From positions 1 through 64,000 of the forward strand of contig CAMJRX010000007.1 in assembly GCA_946408355.1 (NCBI GenBank): a DNA stretch of 64,000 nucleotides, given 5' to 3'. Shown piece by piece: positions 17,998 to 27,185 of this stretch. The DNA comes from an uncultured Selenomonadales bacterium. Its GTDB lineage: Bacteria > Bacillota > Negativicutes > Selenomonadales > Selenomonadaceae. Under the pieces are notes generated by a model that ran no database searches, was not told where the DNA came from, and was given only the letters and a program-made list of their open reading frames with translations. Every line of letters begins with the position of its first letter. The stretch's first letter is position 1. A program made the translations under genes and the position numbers.

Positions 17998-19017
17998 ATG
18001 GCTAACGAAACCAAAGACAACATAGAAAAGAAACGCAAAAGCATGAGGCGTAGGCGCAGAATTAAAGCCTTCCGCCTGATTTTTGCGTTGGTAATTTTGT
18101 GCTTGATTGGTTCCGCATTTTTATTTGTCGGCTACAGTATATACAATGCGGGGATTCGCGTTTATAATGAGTTCACGGACATGTATCAAGGCTACACTGA
18201 CCGCAGAACGGCGCGTATGGGCTCGACGGATCCAAAGTTTGAAGGCTACACAAATATTTTGATACTGGGCGTGGACGACAGCGAACGCCAAGAGGCTGAT
18301 ACGATTTTGGTTTTAAGTTTTTCAAACGACACGGGCAAAAGTCGGATTATCGGCATTCCCCGCGACACGTGGATAACTTCGCGCAGTCATTCCGGCAAAA
18401 TCGGCATGCTTTACAGCTGGGGCGGCGCAAATGTCCTTGTCCGCGAAGTTTCCAAACTTTTGGGCGTTCCGATTCATCAATACATAATTATCGATATGAA
18501 GACTTTCGCGGATTTGATTGACATTTTGGGCGGGCTTGATATTTACGTCGAGGAAAATATGGATTATGACGACGAAGTTGCAGGTTTGTCGATTCATATT
18601 CCGCAAGGCTATCAGCATTTATCGGGCGAGGAAGTTCAAAAATATTTGCGATATAAGGGCGAAAAACTCGGCGACGTTGGACGAGTTCAGCGGCAACAGA
18701 AATTTATCAAGGCACTTTACGCAAAAGTTTTGCAACTCGACACGATACCGAAGTTACCCGCCATTGCCGATATTTTCCGCAATAGAATGGAGACCAGCGC
18801 GGAAATTTTTGACTCGGCGCATTTGGCGAACGTGTTAAGAAAAATGAGTTCAGACCCGCCAACAACGCTTATGTTGCCAGGCTCGGAAAACGTAGACGGC
18901 GCATGGGTTCCCAATGTTGCTGAAGTCGAAGTGAGAATGAGTGAACTTTTCCCGTTACGTGATATAATGCCGCAGTCAGTCGAAGGCGACGCAGACAGCG
19001 AAACAATAGGCGAATAA
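17998..19017 (+). CDS. LytR-CpsA-Psr family glycopolymer transferase
   Basis: LCP proteins move undecaprenyl-linked glycopolymers onto peptidoglycan. About 339 residues: basic cytoplasmic tail, one membrane helix (residues ~20-45, IFALVILCLIGSAFLFVGYS), then the extracytoplasmic LCP domain with LGVDDSERQEADTIL, IIGIPRDTWI, FADLIDILGGLDIYV and HLSGEEVQKYLRYK. ATG 17998 is chosen because GCGGA lies upstream; GTG 17983 has no ribosome site. Together with the GT61 enzymes upstream it suggests attachment of a surface glycan, though LCP also occurs here in organisms without GT61 neighbours. Confidence 0.9.
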   Translation: MANETKDNIEKKRKSMRRRRRIKAFRLIFALVILCLIGSAFLFVGYSIYNAGIRVYNEFTDMYQGYTDRRTARMGSTDPKFEGYTNILILGVDDSERQEADTILVLSFSNDTGKSRIIGIPRDTWITSRSHSGKIGMLYSWGGANVLVREVSKLLGVPIHQYIIIDMKTFADLIDILGGLDIYVEENMDYDDEVAGLSIHIPQGYQHLSGEEVQKYLRYKGEKLGDVGRVQRQQKFIKALYAKVLQLDTIPKLPAIADIFRNRMETSAEIFDSAHLANVLRKMSSDPPTTLMLPGSENVDGAWVPNVAEVEVRMSELFPLRDIMPQSVEGDADSETIGE

Positions 19018-19038
19018 AAATTTTTGGAGGTATGTGAT

Positions 19039-19383
19039 TTGAAAACTTTTGATTTAGCGAAGAAAATTTGCAAGGCGGCGAGCGACAAAAAGGCAAGCGA
19101 AGTCATAACAATGGACATGCGCAAAGTAATGTTCTCGACGGATTATTTTGTCGTGTGTTCGGCGCAAACGGCAACTCAAGTGCGGGCGATTGCCGACAAC
19201 ATTGAAGAGGAGCTTGACAAGGAAGGAATTCATTTCAGCCACCGCGAAGGCTATCACGAGGGCGAATGGATTTTGCTTGATTATGGCGATGTAGTTGCGC
19301 ACATTTTTAAAGAAGAAAATCGCCAATACTACGCGCTCGAACAGCTCTGGAGCGAGGCTAAGATAAAACTCTATGAAGAATAA
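19039..19383 (+). CDS. rsfS: Ribosomal silencing factor RsfS
   Basis: Iojap/RsfS family: binds uL14 and blocks subunit joining in stationary phase. 114 residues from TTG 19039, which has GGAGG 8 nt upstream. Family core: EVITMDMRKVMFSTDYFVV, ATQVRAIADNIEEEL, EGEWILLDYGDVVAHIF and YALEQLW. Conserved partner of nadD/yqeK. Confidence 0.93.
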   Translation: MKTFDLAKKICKAASDKKASEVITMDMRKVMFSTDYFVVCSAQTATQVRAIADNIEEELDKEGIHFSHREGYHEGEWILLDYGDVVAHIFKEENRQYYALEQLWSEAKIKLYEE

Positions 19384-20239
19384 ATTACAGCTCAAGCCCA
19401 TGACTGTTGCCACGCTTAAAGTTGTCCGTATGAGCGATATGGGAGCTTTCCTCGACGCGGGCACCGGCAAAACTACCGACGATATACTTTTGCATAAAGC
19501 ACAGCAAACGGCGGAAGTTAAAATCGGCGACGTCGTGAAAGTTTTTCTTTACCTCGACCCGAAAAAAAGATTGACGGCGAGTATGAGAGTTCCGAAAATG
19601 CGCGAAGGTCAAATTGCGCGTCTGGAAATTATTAACGTTACTAAGGACGGCGCATTTGTTGACGTGGGAGCCGAACGCGGAATTTTTATGCCGTTTGCTG
19701 AAATGCGCGGGCGTCCCAAAGTCGGCGAGATTGTTTGGGCTAAACTTTACAGCGATAAATCGGGGCGGCTTGCGGCGTCTATGAAAGTTTCTGATGAAAT
19801 TCGTCGCGCCTCCAAGCCCGCAGAAAATATCAAGCGTGGCGATAAAGTTAAGGGCGCAGTTTTTAATATCATTGACGCGGGGGCGTTTGTCTTCAGCGAG
19901 GAACGTTATATCGTCTTCATTGCGCGAAAAGAAATGCCGCGTGAATTGAGGATAGGCGAAGTCGTCGAGACGCGTGTAACTTTTTTGCGCGAAGATGGAC
20001 GCCTTGACGCTTCCTTGCGCGAGATAAAAGAAAATGCCCTTGAGCGCGACGCCGAAAAAATTTTTGCCTTTATGCAGAAAAACGGCGGCACAATGAATTT
20101 CCATGACAAAACCGCGCCACAAAAAATTCAAGCCGTGTTCAAAATCAGCAAGGCGGCGTTTAAGCGAGCAGTCGGACATCTTTATTACGAACGGCGAATA
20201 GAAAAAATTGACGGCGGCTTCAAAATCGTAGATAAATAA
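19373..20239 (+). CDS. CvfB-like S1 RNA-binding protein
   Basis: 288 residues. Several S1-like OB-fold segments (VVRMSDMGAFLDAG at ~20, IINVTKDGAFVDVG at ~85, IIDAGAFVFSEE at ~165) and a C-terminal winged-helix region (FKISKAAFKRAVGHLYYERRI) match the CvfB/YitL layout, known for virulence-factor regulation in Staphylococcus. It overlaps the end of rsfS by 11 nt. It is the last gene of the + strand run and is followed by a strong terminator. Confidence 0.88.
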   Translation: MKNKLQLKPMTVATLKVVRMSDMGAFLDAGTGKTTDDILLHKAQQTAEVKIGDVVKVFLYLDPKKRLTASMRVPKMREGQIARLEIINVTKDGAFVDVGAERGIFMPFAEMRGRPKVGEIVWAKLYSDKSGRLAASMKVSDEIRRASKPAENIKRGDKVKGAVFNIIDAGAFVFSEERYIVFIARKEMPRELRIGEVVETRVTFLREDGRLDASLREIKENALERDAEKIFAFMQKNGGTMNFHDKTAPQKIQAVFKISKAAFKRAVGHLYYERRIEKIDGGFKIVDK

Positions 20240-20282
20240 AAAAAGAGCGTCGGGAGAAAATCCTGACGCTTAATTTTTTACA
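20239..20282. terminator. Strong bidirectional terminator
   Basis: A 10-bp stem (20246-20255 with 20261-20270, one G-U pair) and a GAAAA loop, flanked by A and T runs. It separates the + strand run from the minus-strand carbonic anhydrase gene. Confidence 0.85.
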
Positions 20283-20303
20283 ATAAATTATTTATCAAAT
20301 CGA

Positions 20304-20846
20304 TTATTTATCTAACCAATCACTCATGCCCAAATGTACAACATATTCTTTAGCACATTCGTAATAATGCATAGCTGAAGTCCTTAACGCAACAATTTCG
20401 TCCTCGCGAAGGGCACGCATAATCTTAGCGGGATTGCCGAAAACCAACGAATTATTCGGGATTTTTTTATACTGCGTAATGACCGTGCCCGCGCCGATAA
20501 TGCAGTTGTTGCCAATCTCCGAATAGCCGAGAATTATCGAGCCCATACCGATTAAACAGTCGTCGCCGATTGAGCGGCAATGAATAATCGCGTTGTGCCC
20601 GACAGTTACGTAATTGCCAATTTCGGTCGGCGTGTCGCCCATGACGTGAACGGTGCAGTTGTCTTGAATGTTCGTGTAGTTGCCAATCCTCACGGGTTGA
20701 AAATCGCCGCGAACCGTGACACCAAACCAAATGCTTGAGCCTGCGCCAATCACCACGTCGCCGACAACAGACGCACTCGGCGCAACAAAAACGTCTTTAG
20801 CGATTTTCGGTTGCTTGCCCTTATAAGGCAGAATGACGGGTTCCAT
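20304..20846 (-). CDS. Gamma-class carbonic anhydrase-like protein
   Basis: 180-residue left-handed beta-helix protein with hexapeptide repeats (VVGDVVIGAGSSIWFGVTVR, IGNYTNIQDNCTVHV, VTVGHNAIIHC). The three His ligands of the gamma-CA zinc site are present in TVHV and GHNAIIHC. The family also includes PaaY/YrdA-type acyltransferase-like proteins, so carbonic anhydrase activity is likely but not certain. It sits 27 nt downstream of the giant glycosyltransferase gene and may be cotranscribed with it. Confidence 0.85.
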   Translation of the reverse strand: MEPVILPYKGKQPKIAKDVFVAPSASVVGDVVIGAGSSIWFGVTVRGDFQPVRIGNYTNIQDNCTVHVMGDTPTEIGNYVTVGHNAIIHCRSIGDDCLIGMGSIILGYSEIGNNCIIGAGTVITQYKKIPNNSLVFGNPAKIMRALREDEIVALRTSAMHYYECAKEYVVHLGMSDWLDK

Positions 20847-20873
20847 TCAATCAATCCTCCTTTAAAACTTAGT

Positions 20874-21269
20874 TCAAGTGTCGCTTCTGTGCGGGAGCCA
20901 CTCCACTTGAATTTTAATTTCTTCGTCAGCTTTTGCGTCTATGCTGTGGTTGTAGGGCTTATCGTGCCAAGCAGGCGTAATTTTGTCAATTATCGACTTG
21001 CCGTTAATCGTCAGCTTCGTGTAATCAATCCAATTAGGAACGCGTTTAGAATTATCTTTCGGGTCGCGGACATCCATTCCCAAAAGATTAACGTTAATTT
21101 TACCGTCTGCAGTGGCTTTAGCGATAAATTCCATTTTGCCAGCGTAGGATTGAATCTGATAACCGATGCCGCCTTTTTGCAACCAAGTAGGTTTGATAAC
21201 TTCAGCTTGATTATCCGACATGGAAAGAATTTGGAAATCGCCCTTTGTCGATTGCAGTTTAATGTCCAT
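20874..21269 (-). repeat. 154-residue module g (C-terminal)
   Basis: Ends the protein at EWLPHRSDT. The same ending occurs in the module of the asparagine-synthase-like protein at 47430-47842. Confidence 0.85.
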
Positions 21270-24200
21270 TCTGCTGGTAACATATGGCGGGAATTTATCA
21301 ACAGTCGGCTTTTCTACAATTTTATCCGGTAAAATGTCCTCTCTGTGCGGGAGCCATTCAAACTTTACTTTAATTTCTTCGTTGGCTTTTGTTTCCATAG
21401 TGTAAACATAAGGTTGGTCGTGCCAAGCAGGCGTAATTTTGTCGAATATTGTCTTGCCGTTTACCGCCAATTTAGTGTAGTCAATCCAGTAAGGAATTAA
21501 TTTAGATTTGTTCTCAGGGTCTTGAACCCACATTCCCCTAAGTTCAAAACGAACTTGACCGTTTGCAGTAGCTTTAGCGACGAATTCAACTTTGCCCGCT
21601 TGAGACATAATTACGTAGCCGACGCCACCCTTTTGGAACCAATCAGGCTTGAGAACTTCTGCGCTATCGTCGGACACGGAAAGGAGTTGGAAATCGCCCT
21701 CTGTCGACCAGAATTTGAAATCCACTCTGCCGGTAATGTAATTTCTGAATTTACTGATTGCCGACGAGTTTTTCTCTTTGAAAAGAGCCGAGCACAACGC
21801 AGAAATCGGAACATCAAAATCTCCGAGCCGTTCGCTAAATTCGCTTTTTATCGTCTCGTAAACTTCGTCTACAGAAAGTTGTGCTGCATCGTTAAAGCCC
21901 GCGGTTATCGTGTCATTAAAGAATCTTTTTAATATAGCATAACGTTTTTGCGGGTTTGTCTTGAAAAATTCATGCTTAGCCATCAAGTTATCAAGACTTT
22001 TTAAACCTAGCAGGAAAGGATTTAAATGAAAATTCATCGCTTGTTTCGGTGATTTTTTAATACCCGTTATCGAATCGTCTCTCATGCGGCGAATGTATAT
22101 AATGTTCGGCACACGTAAGAACTTTTTGGCAAAAAAAATTAATCCGTAGGACCAAATATCATCGTCGCCAATCGTTAAACCTGGGAAAAATATTTTATTT
22201 TTTAATAATAAGTTACGTTTAACTAATTTATCCCAAGGCACAACCCAAAATCTTCTGTTCAATATTTTTTCTACTCGTTCAGATAAATCCTCCGTTTCAA
22301 GTGTCGGCTTGTCAACAAAGGGCGGTGGTTGCATTTCTTTGTTAGCAAGATAAATATTTTTGATGAATTCTTCGCCGTAGCCCGTTGACATGAAATATTT
22401 TTCGCAATAAACAACATCGGCATCATATTTTTTTGCGAGTGTATAGAGTTCTTCAAGTGCAGTCTTTGTAAGTGTGTCGTCGTTATCCATGTTGTAAACA
22501 TATTCGCCGCTTGCATGAATGAGTCCCTTGTTTCTTGCAAGCGCGCCACTACCGAAATTTTTATCTGTAGAATAAAGTTTCAAGTGCCCGTCAAATTTAG
22601 ATGTATAGCTTTCAACAATTTTGACGCTGTTGTCGGTGGAGCAGTCGTCAACCACGATAACTTCAAAGTCTTTAAACGTTTGCGCTAAAAGACTGTCTAA
22701 ACATTCGGCGATATATTTCTCAGCATTGTACATCGGAATAATAACTGAGATAGCCGTAAGATTCTCCGTGATGGGTATAGGAGTTAATTCCTTCTGGTCA
22801 AGTTCGTGTTCAGTCGAAAAATCTTTATCAATATCAGCAATATGTGGAAGCCATTCAACTTGAATTTTAATTTCCTCATTGGCTTTGGCGTCCATGCCGT
22901 AATAATAGGCTTTATCGTGCCAAGCGGGGGTGCGCTTGTCAATTATCGACTTGCCGTTAATCGTCAGCTTTGTGTAGTCAATCCAATAGGGTATACGTTT
23001 GGAATTGTCCTTCGGGTCGGGAACATCTAATCCCCTAAGATCCAAATTAATTTTTCCGTCCGCAGTGGCTTTAGCGACGAACTCCATTTTGCCAGCGTAG
23101 GATTGAATCGTATAGCCAATGCCGCCTCTTTGTAACCAAGCGGGCTTGAGAACTTCGGCGTTATCATCAGATACGGAAAGGATTTGGAAATCGCCATCTG
23201 TCGACTGCAATTTAACGTCTAATCTGCCGGTAACATAGGGCAGGAATTTATCAACAAGCGATTTTTCCTCTGGTTTAGAAACTTCTGGTAAAATGTCGTC
23301 TCTGTGCGGGAGCCATTCGACTTGAAATTTAATTTCCTCGCCGGCTTTTGCGTCCATGCTGTGATTGTAGGGTTTATCATGCCAAGCGGGCGTAATTTTG
23401 TCAATTATCGTTTTGCCGTTAATCGTCAGCTTTGTATAGTCAATCCAGTTAGGAACGCGCTTAGAATTGTCTTTCGGGTCGCGGACATCCATTCCCATAA
23501 GATTAACGTTAATTTTACCGTCTGCAGTGGCTTTAGCGACAAACTCCATTTTGCCAGCGTAGGATTGAATAGTATAGCCAATGCCATTCTTCTGCAACCA
23601 AGTAGGTTTCTGCACGCTAGCATTATCGTCAGACATAGAAAGAATTTGGAAATCGCCCTTTGTCGACTCCAGTTTAACGTCCATTCTGCTGGTAACATAT
23701 GGCGGGAATTTATCAACGGGCGGTTTTTCCTCCGTTTTAGAAACTTCTGGCAAAATGTCGTCTCTGTGCGGGAGCCATTCGACTTGAATTTTAATTTCCT
23801 CGTTGGCTTTTGCGTCTATGTTGTGACGGTAAGCTTTATCATGCCAAGCGGGCGTAATTTTGTCAATTATCAACTTGCCGTTCACCGTCAGCTTTGTGTA
23901 GTCAATCCAATAGGGTATACGTTTAGAATTGTCCTTCGGGTCGGGAACATCTAAACCTCTAAGAGCCAAATCAATTTTACCATCCGCAGTAGTTTTAGCG
24001 ACGAATTCCATTTTGCCAGCGTAGGATTGAATAGTATAGCCAATGCCATTCTTCTGCAACCAAGTAGGTTTCTGCACGCTAGCATTATCGTCAGACATAG
24101 AAAGAATTTGGAAATCGCCCTTTGTCGACTCCAGTTTAACGTCCATTCTGCTGGTAACATATGGCGGGAATTTATCAACGGGCGGTTTTTCCTCCGTTTT

Positions 24201-27170
24201 AGAAACTTCTGGCAAAATGTCGTCTCTGTGCGGGAGCCATTCGACTTGAATTTTAATTTCCTCGTTGGCTTTTGCGTCTATGTTGTGACGGTAAGCTTTA
24301 TCATGCCAAGCGGGCGTAATTTTGTCAATTATCAACTTGCCGTTCACCGTCAGCTTTGTGTAGTCAATCCAATAGGGTATACGTTTAGAATTGTCCTTCG
24401 GGTCGGGAACATCTAAACCTCTAAGAGCCAAATCAATTTTACCATCCGCAGTAGTTTTAGCGACGAATTCCATTTTGCCAGCGTAGGATTGAATAGTATA
24501 GCCAATGCCATTCTTCTGCAACCAAGTAGGTTTCTGCACGCTAGCATTATCGTCAGACATAGAAAGAATTTGGAAATCGCCCTTTGTCGACTCCAGTTTA
24601 ACGTCCATTCTGCTGGTAACATATGGCGGGAATTTATCAACGGGCGGTTTTTCCTCCGTTTTAGAAACTTCTGGCAAAATGTCGCCTCTGTGCGGGAGCC
24701 ATTCAAACTGAACCTTGATTTCCTCGTTAGCTTTTGCTTCCATAGTGTAAAAATAAGGTTGGTCGTGCCAAGCAGGTGTAATTTTGTCGAATATAATCTG
24801 CCCGTTTACTATCAGCTTCGTGTAGTCAATCCAATAAGGAATTAATTTAGTTTTATCCTCAGGGTCTTGAACCCACATTCCTCTAAAATCAAAATTAACT
24901 CGACCGTTTGCAGTGGCTTTGACAACGAATTCTACTTTTCCCGTGTGGGACATAATTACATAGCCAATGCCGCCCTTTTGGAACCAATCGGGTTTGAGGA
25001 CTTCTGCTCTATCGTCGGACACGGAAAGGAGTTGGAAATCGCCCTCTGTCGACCAAAATTTGAAATCTACTCTACCGGTAAAAAAGCGACTTAATTTATG
25101 CATAATCTGTGCTTCAGCATTAATTTTTGAGAAATCTTCTAATGCATAGAAAAAGAATTCCGTCAAAATTGTTTGGTCGTCGTCGGTAAATATTTTTCTT
25201 AAAACTTTGTTGCGCTCAGGGGTAGGGACTTCATGATAAATTTTTCGTATATACAGTTCCCATATTTCCTTTAAATAGGTGCAGAGTGCTATACGTTTGG
25301 TTTCGAGATTTTTTTGGAAGAAGTCTCTTTTGCTCAAAAATTCATCTAAATACTTAAATCCAAATTTTAACGAACTTAAATACATTTCAAGTTGCTGTAA
25401 GGGTTTGCGTTTTTGGTGATATAAAGAACTTTCGCGCACTCGATAAAAATTAACTGCATATGGCACGCGGACAAATTTTTTTGCGGTGTAAGCCATGCAA
25501 CAAGTCGCTACAAAATCTTGAATAATATTCTTCGTGAAACGTATTTCGTTTTCTATTAAGAAATCACGACGAATTAATTTAGTCCACAATTCCCATAAGA
25601 ATTTGCGCCCGTAACAATCCTGCACACGTTGCGGAATATTAAAAGGTAATAAAGTCGGTTCCGACACAGGACCGCCCTGTTGATAGCCATGCGGTTTAAG
25701 ATTCTTTCTAAATTCGGCGTCATTCCAAGACTTTTCGGGCACCCAATAATATTTATCGCAAGCGACAACATCAGCATCATATTTTTTTGCGGTGGTGTAA
25801 AGTTTTTCGAGCGCGTCGGGTGTGACGGCGTCGTCATTGTCCATTATGAACAAATATTCGCCACGCGATAAAGATACTCCTAGATTACCTGGCTCTCCTG
25901 GGCTGCCCGTATTTTCGTCTGTTTTTATAAGTTTGAGCCGCCCGTTAAATCTCGTCCCGTAACCGTTAACAACTTGAATGCTGTTGTCAGTTGAACAATC
26001 ATCGACCACGATAACCTCAAAATCTTGAAAAGTCTGATCAAGGAGGCTGTCAAGGCAATCTCCGATATATTTTTCGGCATTATACATCGGAATAATTACA
26101 GAGATACGTTTTTGATTCACGGCCGATTTGAGTCGGTAGGTATTGTTAAACAAAAACGCCGTAAACGCGCTGTTGTCGTCTAATTCTTTCCTTAAAAGTT
26201 CATCAATATCGTATGGAGAGAATTCATCATAGGCCTTTTTGAGAAGATATATAATTTCATTCATAAAAGCATTGAATAAAACATATTTTAAATTGGGTCT
26301 ATGCGAAAAAAATTCACGAGTACTTAAAAATTTGTCAAGGTAATTTATTCCGTTCTTTAAAGTTAATACGTACTTGTGAATTATTTCTTTCACACTAAGA
26401 TTTACGTGACCTTTTATTGATGAGTCCTTCCTTAAACGATATAGATAAAAAGTATTAGGCATAACGAGATAATTTTTCGCGCAACAGATTTCACACATTG
26501 TAAAAATCATATCTTCGGCGTAAACATTTGTAAAGCGAATTTCATTTTCAAACATAAAATCCCGGCGAATCATTTGTAAGCAAACGCTCCATGTTAGCCA
26601 TCTTTTTTGACAGAAATCTTTAACTCGCTTTTCAATATCATTCGTCAAAAGTGTAGGCTGCGTTGTAAAAATTCTTTCTCCCGACGGGTGAACAGTGGGA
26701 GTCATATTTTTTCTGTATTCGGCGTCGTTATAAAATTCGTCGAGAATACCATACCATTTTTCACAGTGAACGACATCGGCCTCGAATTTTTTCGCAGCGT
26801 TATACATCTCTTTAAGCGTGTTCGGCATAATCGTATCGTCTGGGTCAATAAAGGATATATATTCGCCGGTAGAAAGTTCAATGCCGATATTACGTGGTTC
26901 ACCTGCTCCGCCGGAATTTTTTTCTGTTTGGGCAATAGTGAGCCGCCCGCTAAATTTCGATTCATAGCTCTTGACGATTTCGCGGCTGTTGTCAGTTGAG
27001 CAATCGTCTACAACTATAACATCAAAATCTTGAAAAGTTTGAGCTAAAAGGCTGTCAAGACATTCGCCGACATATTTGTCCACGTTGTACATGGGAATAA
27101 CCACGGAAACCGCAAAGGCAGGTAGTAGGGGGGGGGGATTATCAATAGGTGATTTGACTACATTTTCCAT
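20874..27170 (-). CDS. Giant triple-GT2 glycosyltransferase with seven repeat modules
   Basis: 2,098 residues. Three GT-A (family 2) domains begin SVVIPMYN or SVIIPMYN and carry VVDDCSTDNS: residues ~20-350, ~352-700 and ~1465-1815. Between GT2-2 and GT2-3 are five modules of ~154 residues, and two more follow GT2-3. Each reads from GDFQ(I/L)LS(V/M)SD through YWIDYTKL or NWIDYTKL and TPAWHD to EWLPH. No signal peptide or TM helix is seen, so it probably acts in the cytoplasm on a lipid-linked glycan. A run of ten C (coding strand, 27128-27137) covers codons 12-14, just after the start, and would switch translation off if its length changed. Start ATG 27170 follows AAGGACGG. The module may bind glycan or a shared scaffold; this is inference. 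Confidence 0.85.
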   Translation of the reverse strand: MENVVKSPIDNPPPLLPAFAVSVVIPMYNVDKYVGECLDSLLAQTFQDFDVIVVDDCSTDNSREIVKSYESKFSGRLTIAQTEKNSGGAGEPRNIGIELSTGEYISFIDPDDTIMPNTLKEMYNAAKKFEADVVHCEKWYGILDEFYNDAEYRKNMTPTVHPSGERIFTTQPTLLTNDIEKRVKDFCQKRWLTWSVCLQMIRRDFMFENEIRFTNVYAEDMIFTMCEICCAKNYLVMPNTFYLYRLRKDSSIKGHVNLSVKEIIHKYVLTLKNGINYLDKFLSTREFFSHRPNLKYVLFNAFMNEIIYLLKKAYDEFSPYDIDELLRKELDDNSAFTAFLFNNTYRLKSAVNQKRISVIIPMYNAEKYIGDCLDSLLDQTFQDFEVIVVDDCSTDNSIQVVNGYGTRFNGRLKLIKTDENTGSPGEPGNLGVSLSRGEYLFIMDNDDAVTPDALEKLYTTAKKYDADVVACDKYYWVPEKSWNDAEFRKNLKPHGYQQGGPVSEPTLLPFNIPQRVQDCYGRKFLWELWTKLIRRDFLIENEIRFTKNIIQDFVATCCMAYTAKKFVRVPYAVNFYRVRESSLYHQKRKPLQQLEMYLSSLKFGFKYLDEFLSKRDFFQKNLETKRIALCTYLKEIWELYIRKIYHEVPTPERNKVLRKIFTDDDQTILTEFFFYALEDFSKINAEAQIMHKLSRFFTGRVDFKFWSTEGDFQLLSVSDDRAEVLKPDWFQKGGIGYVIMSHTGKVEFVVKATANGRVNFDFRGMWVQDPEDKTKLIPYWIDYTKLIVNGQIIFDKITPAWHDQPYFYTMEAKANEEIKVQFEWLPHRGDILPEVSKTEEKPPVDKFPPYVTSRMDVKLESTKGDFQILSMSDDNASVQKPTWLQKNGIGYTIQSYAGKMEFVAKTTADGKIDLALRGLDVPDPKDNSKRIPYWIDYTKLTVNGKLIIDKITPAWHDKAYRHNIDAKANEEIKIQVEWLPHRDDILPEVSKTEEKPPVDKFPPYVTSRMDVKLESTKGDFQILSMSDDNASVQKPTWLQKNGIGYTIQSYAGKMEFVAKTTADGKIDLALRGLDVPDPKDNSKRIPYWIDYTKLTVNGKLIIDKITPAWHDKAYRHNIDAKANEEIKIQVEWLPHRDDILPEVSKTEEKPPVDKFPPYVTSRMDVKLESTKGDFQILSMSDDNASVQKPTWLQKNGIGYTIQSYAGKMEFVAKATADGKINVNLMGMDVRDPKDNSKRVPNWIDYTKLTINGKTIIDKITPAWHDKPYNHSMDAKAGEEIKFQVEWLPHRDDILPEVSKPEEKSLVDKFLPYVTGRLDVKLQSTDGDFQILSVSDDNAEVLKPAWLQRGGIGYTIQSYAGKMEFVAKATADGKINLDLRGLDVPDPKDNSKRIPYWIDYTKLTINGKSIIDKRTPAWHDKAYYYGMDAKANEEIKIQVEWLPHIADIDKDFSTEHELDQKELTPIPITENLTAISVIIPMYNAEKYIAECLDSLLAQTFKDFEVIVVDDCSTDNSVKIVESYTSKFDGHLKLYSTDKNFGSGALARNKGLIHASGEYVYNMDNDDTLTKTALEELYTLAKKYDADVVYCEKYFMSTGYGEEFIKNIYLANKEMQPPPFVDKPTLETEDLSERVEKILNRRFWVVPWDKLVKRNLLLKNKIFFPGLTIGDDDIWSYGLIFFAKKFLRVPNIIYIRRMRDDSITGIKKSPKQAMNFHLNPFLLGLKSLDNLMAKHEFFKTNPQKRYAILKRFFNDTITAGFNDAAQLSVDEVYETIKSEFSERLGDFDVPISALCSALFKEKNSSAISKFRNYITGRVDFKFWSTEGDFQLLSVSDDSAEVLKPDWFQKGGVGYVIMSQAGKVEFVAKATANGQVRFELRGMWVQDPENKSKLIPYWIDYTKLAVNGKTIFDKITPAWHDQPYVYTMETKANEEIKVKFEWLPHREDILPDKIVEKPTVDKFPPYVTSRMDIKLQSTKGDFQILSMSDNQAEVIKPTWLQKGGIGYQIQSYAGKMEFIAKATADGKINVNLLGMDVRDPKDNSKRVPNWIDYTKLTINGKSIIDKITPAWHDKPYNHSIDAKADEEIKIQVEWLPHRSDT
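21270..21725 (-). repeat. 154-residue module f
   Basis: First module after GT2-3. It is of the divergent FWSTEGDFQLLS type, like module a, so each GT2 domain is followed by this type first. Confidence 0.8.
22835..23222 (-). repeat. 154-residue module e
   Basis: Last module before GT2-3, reading from DVKLQSTDGDFQ to EWLPHIADID. A short linker rich in Glu and Pro leads into GT2-3. Confidence 0.8.
23223..23684 (-). repeat. 154-residue module d
   Basis: Its N-terminal half is nearly identical to b and c. The C-terminal half (MDVRDPKDNSKRVPNWIDY) switches to the type seen in module g, suggesting mosaic exchange. Confidence 0.85.
23685..24146 (-). repeat. 154-residue module c (identical to b)
   Basis: 462-bp tandem copy of module b. 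Identity at DNA level implies recent duplication or gene conversion. Confidence 0.9.
24147..24608 (-). repeat. 154-residue module b (identical to c)
   Basis: 462 bp from the Met of TSRMDVKL to the same Met in the next copy. By eye it is identical to module c base for base. Confidence 0.9.
24609..25070 (-). repeat. 154-residue module a
   Basis: First of the five modules after GT2-2. It is a divergent type (FWSTEGDFQLLSVSDDRAEV, MWVQDPEDKTK) that is closest to module f. Confidence 0.85.
27128..27137. repeat. G10 homopolymer in the giant GT gene
   Basis: Ten consecutive G on the + strand encode codons Asn-Pro-Pro-Pro-Leu near the N-terminus. In this sequence the gene is in frame. Slipped-strand change by one base would end translation early, the classic signature of a contingency locus. 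Confidence 0.95.
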
Positions 27171-27185
27171 TTAATCCGTCCTTTC

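Noticed and set aside
19385-20179. Long minus-strand frame antisense to cvfB
   Set aside because: It mirrors a well-supported S1 gene on the + strand and lacks domain features or a ribosome site.
23304-24845. Repeated + strand frames across the module array
   Set aside because: Shadow frames of the 462-bp repeats in the giant glycosyltransferase.
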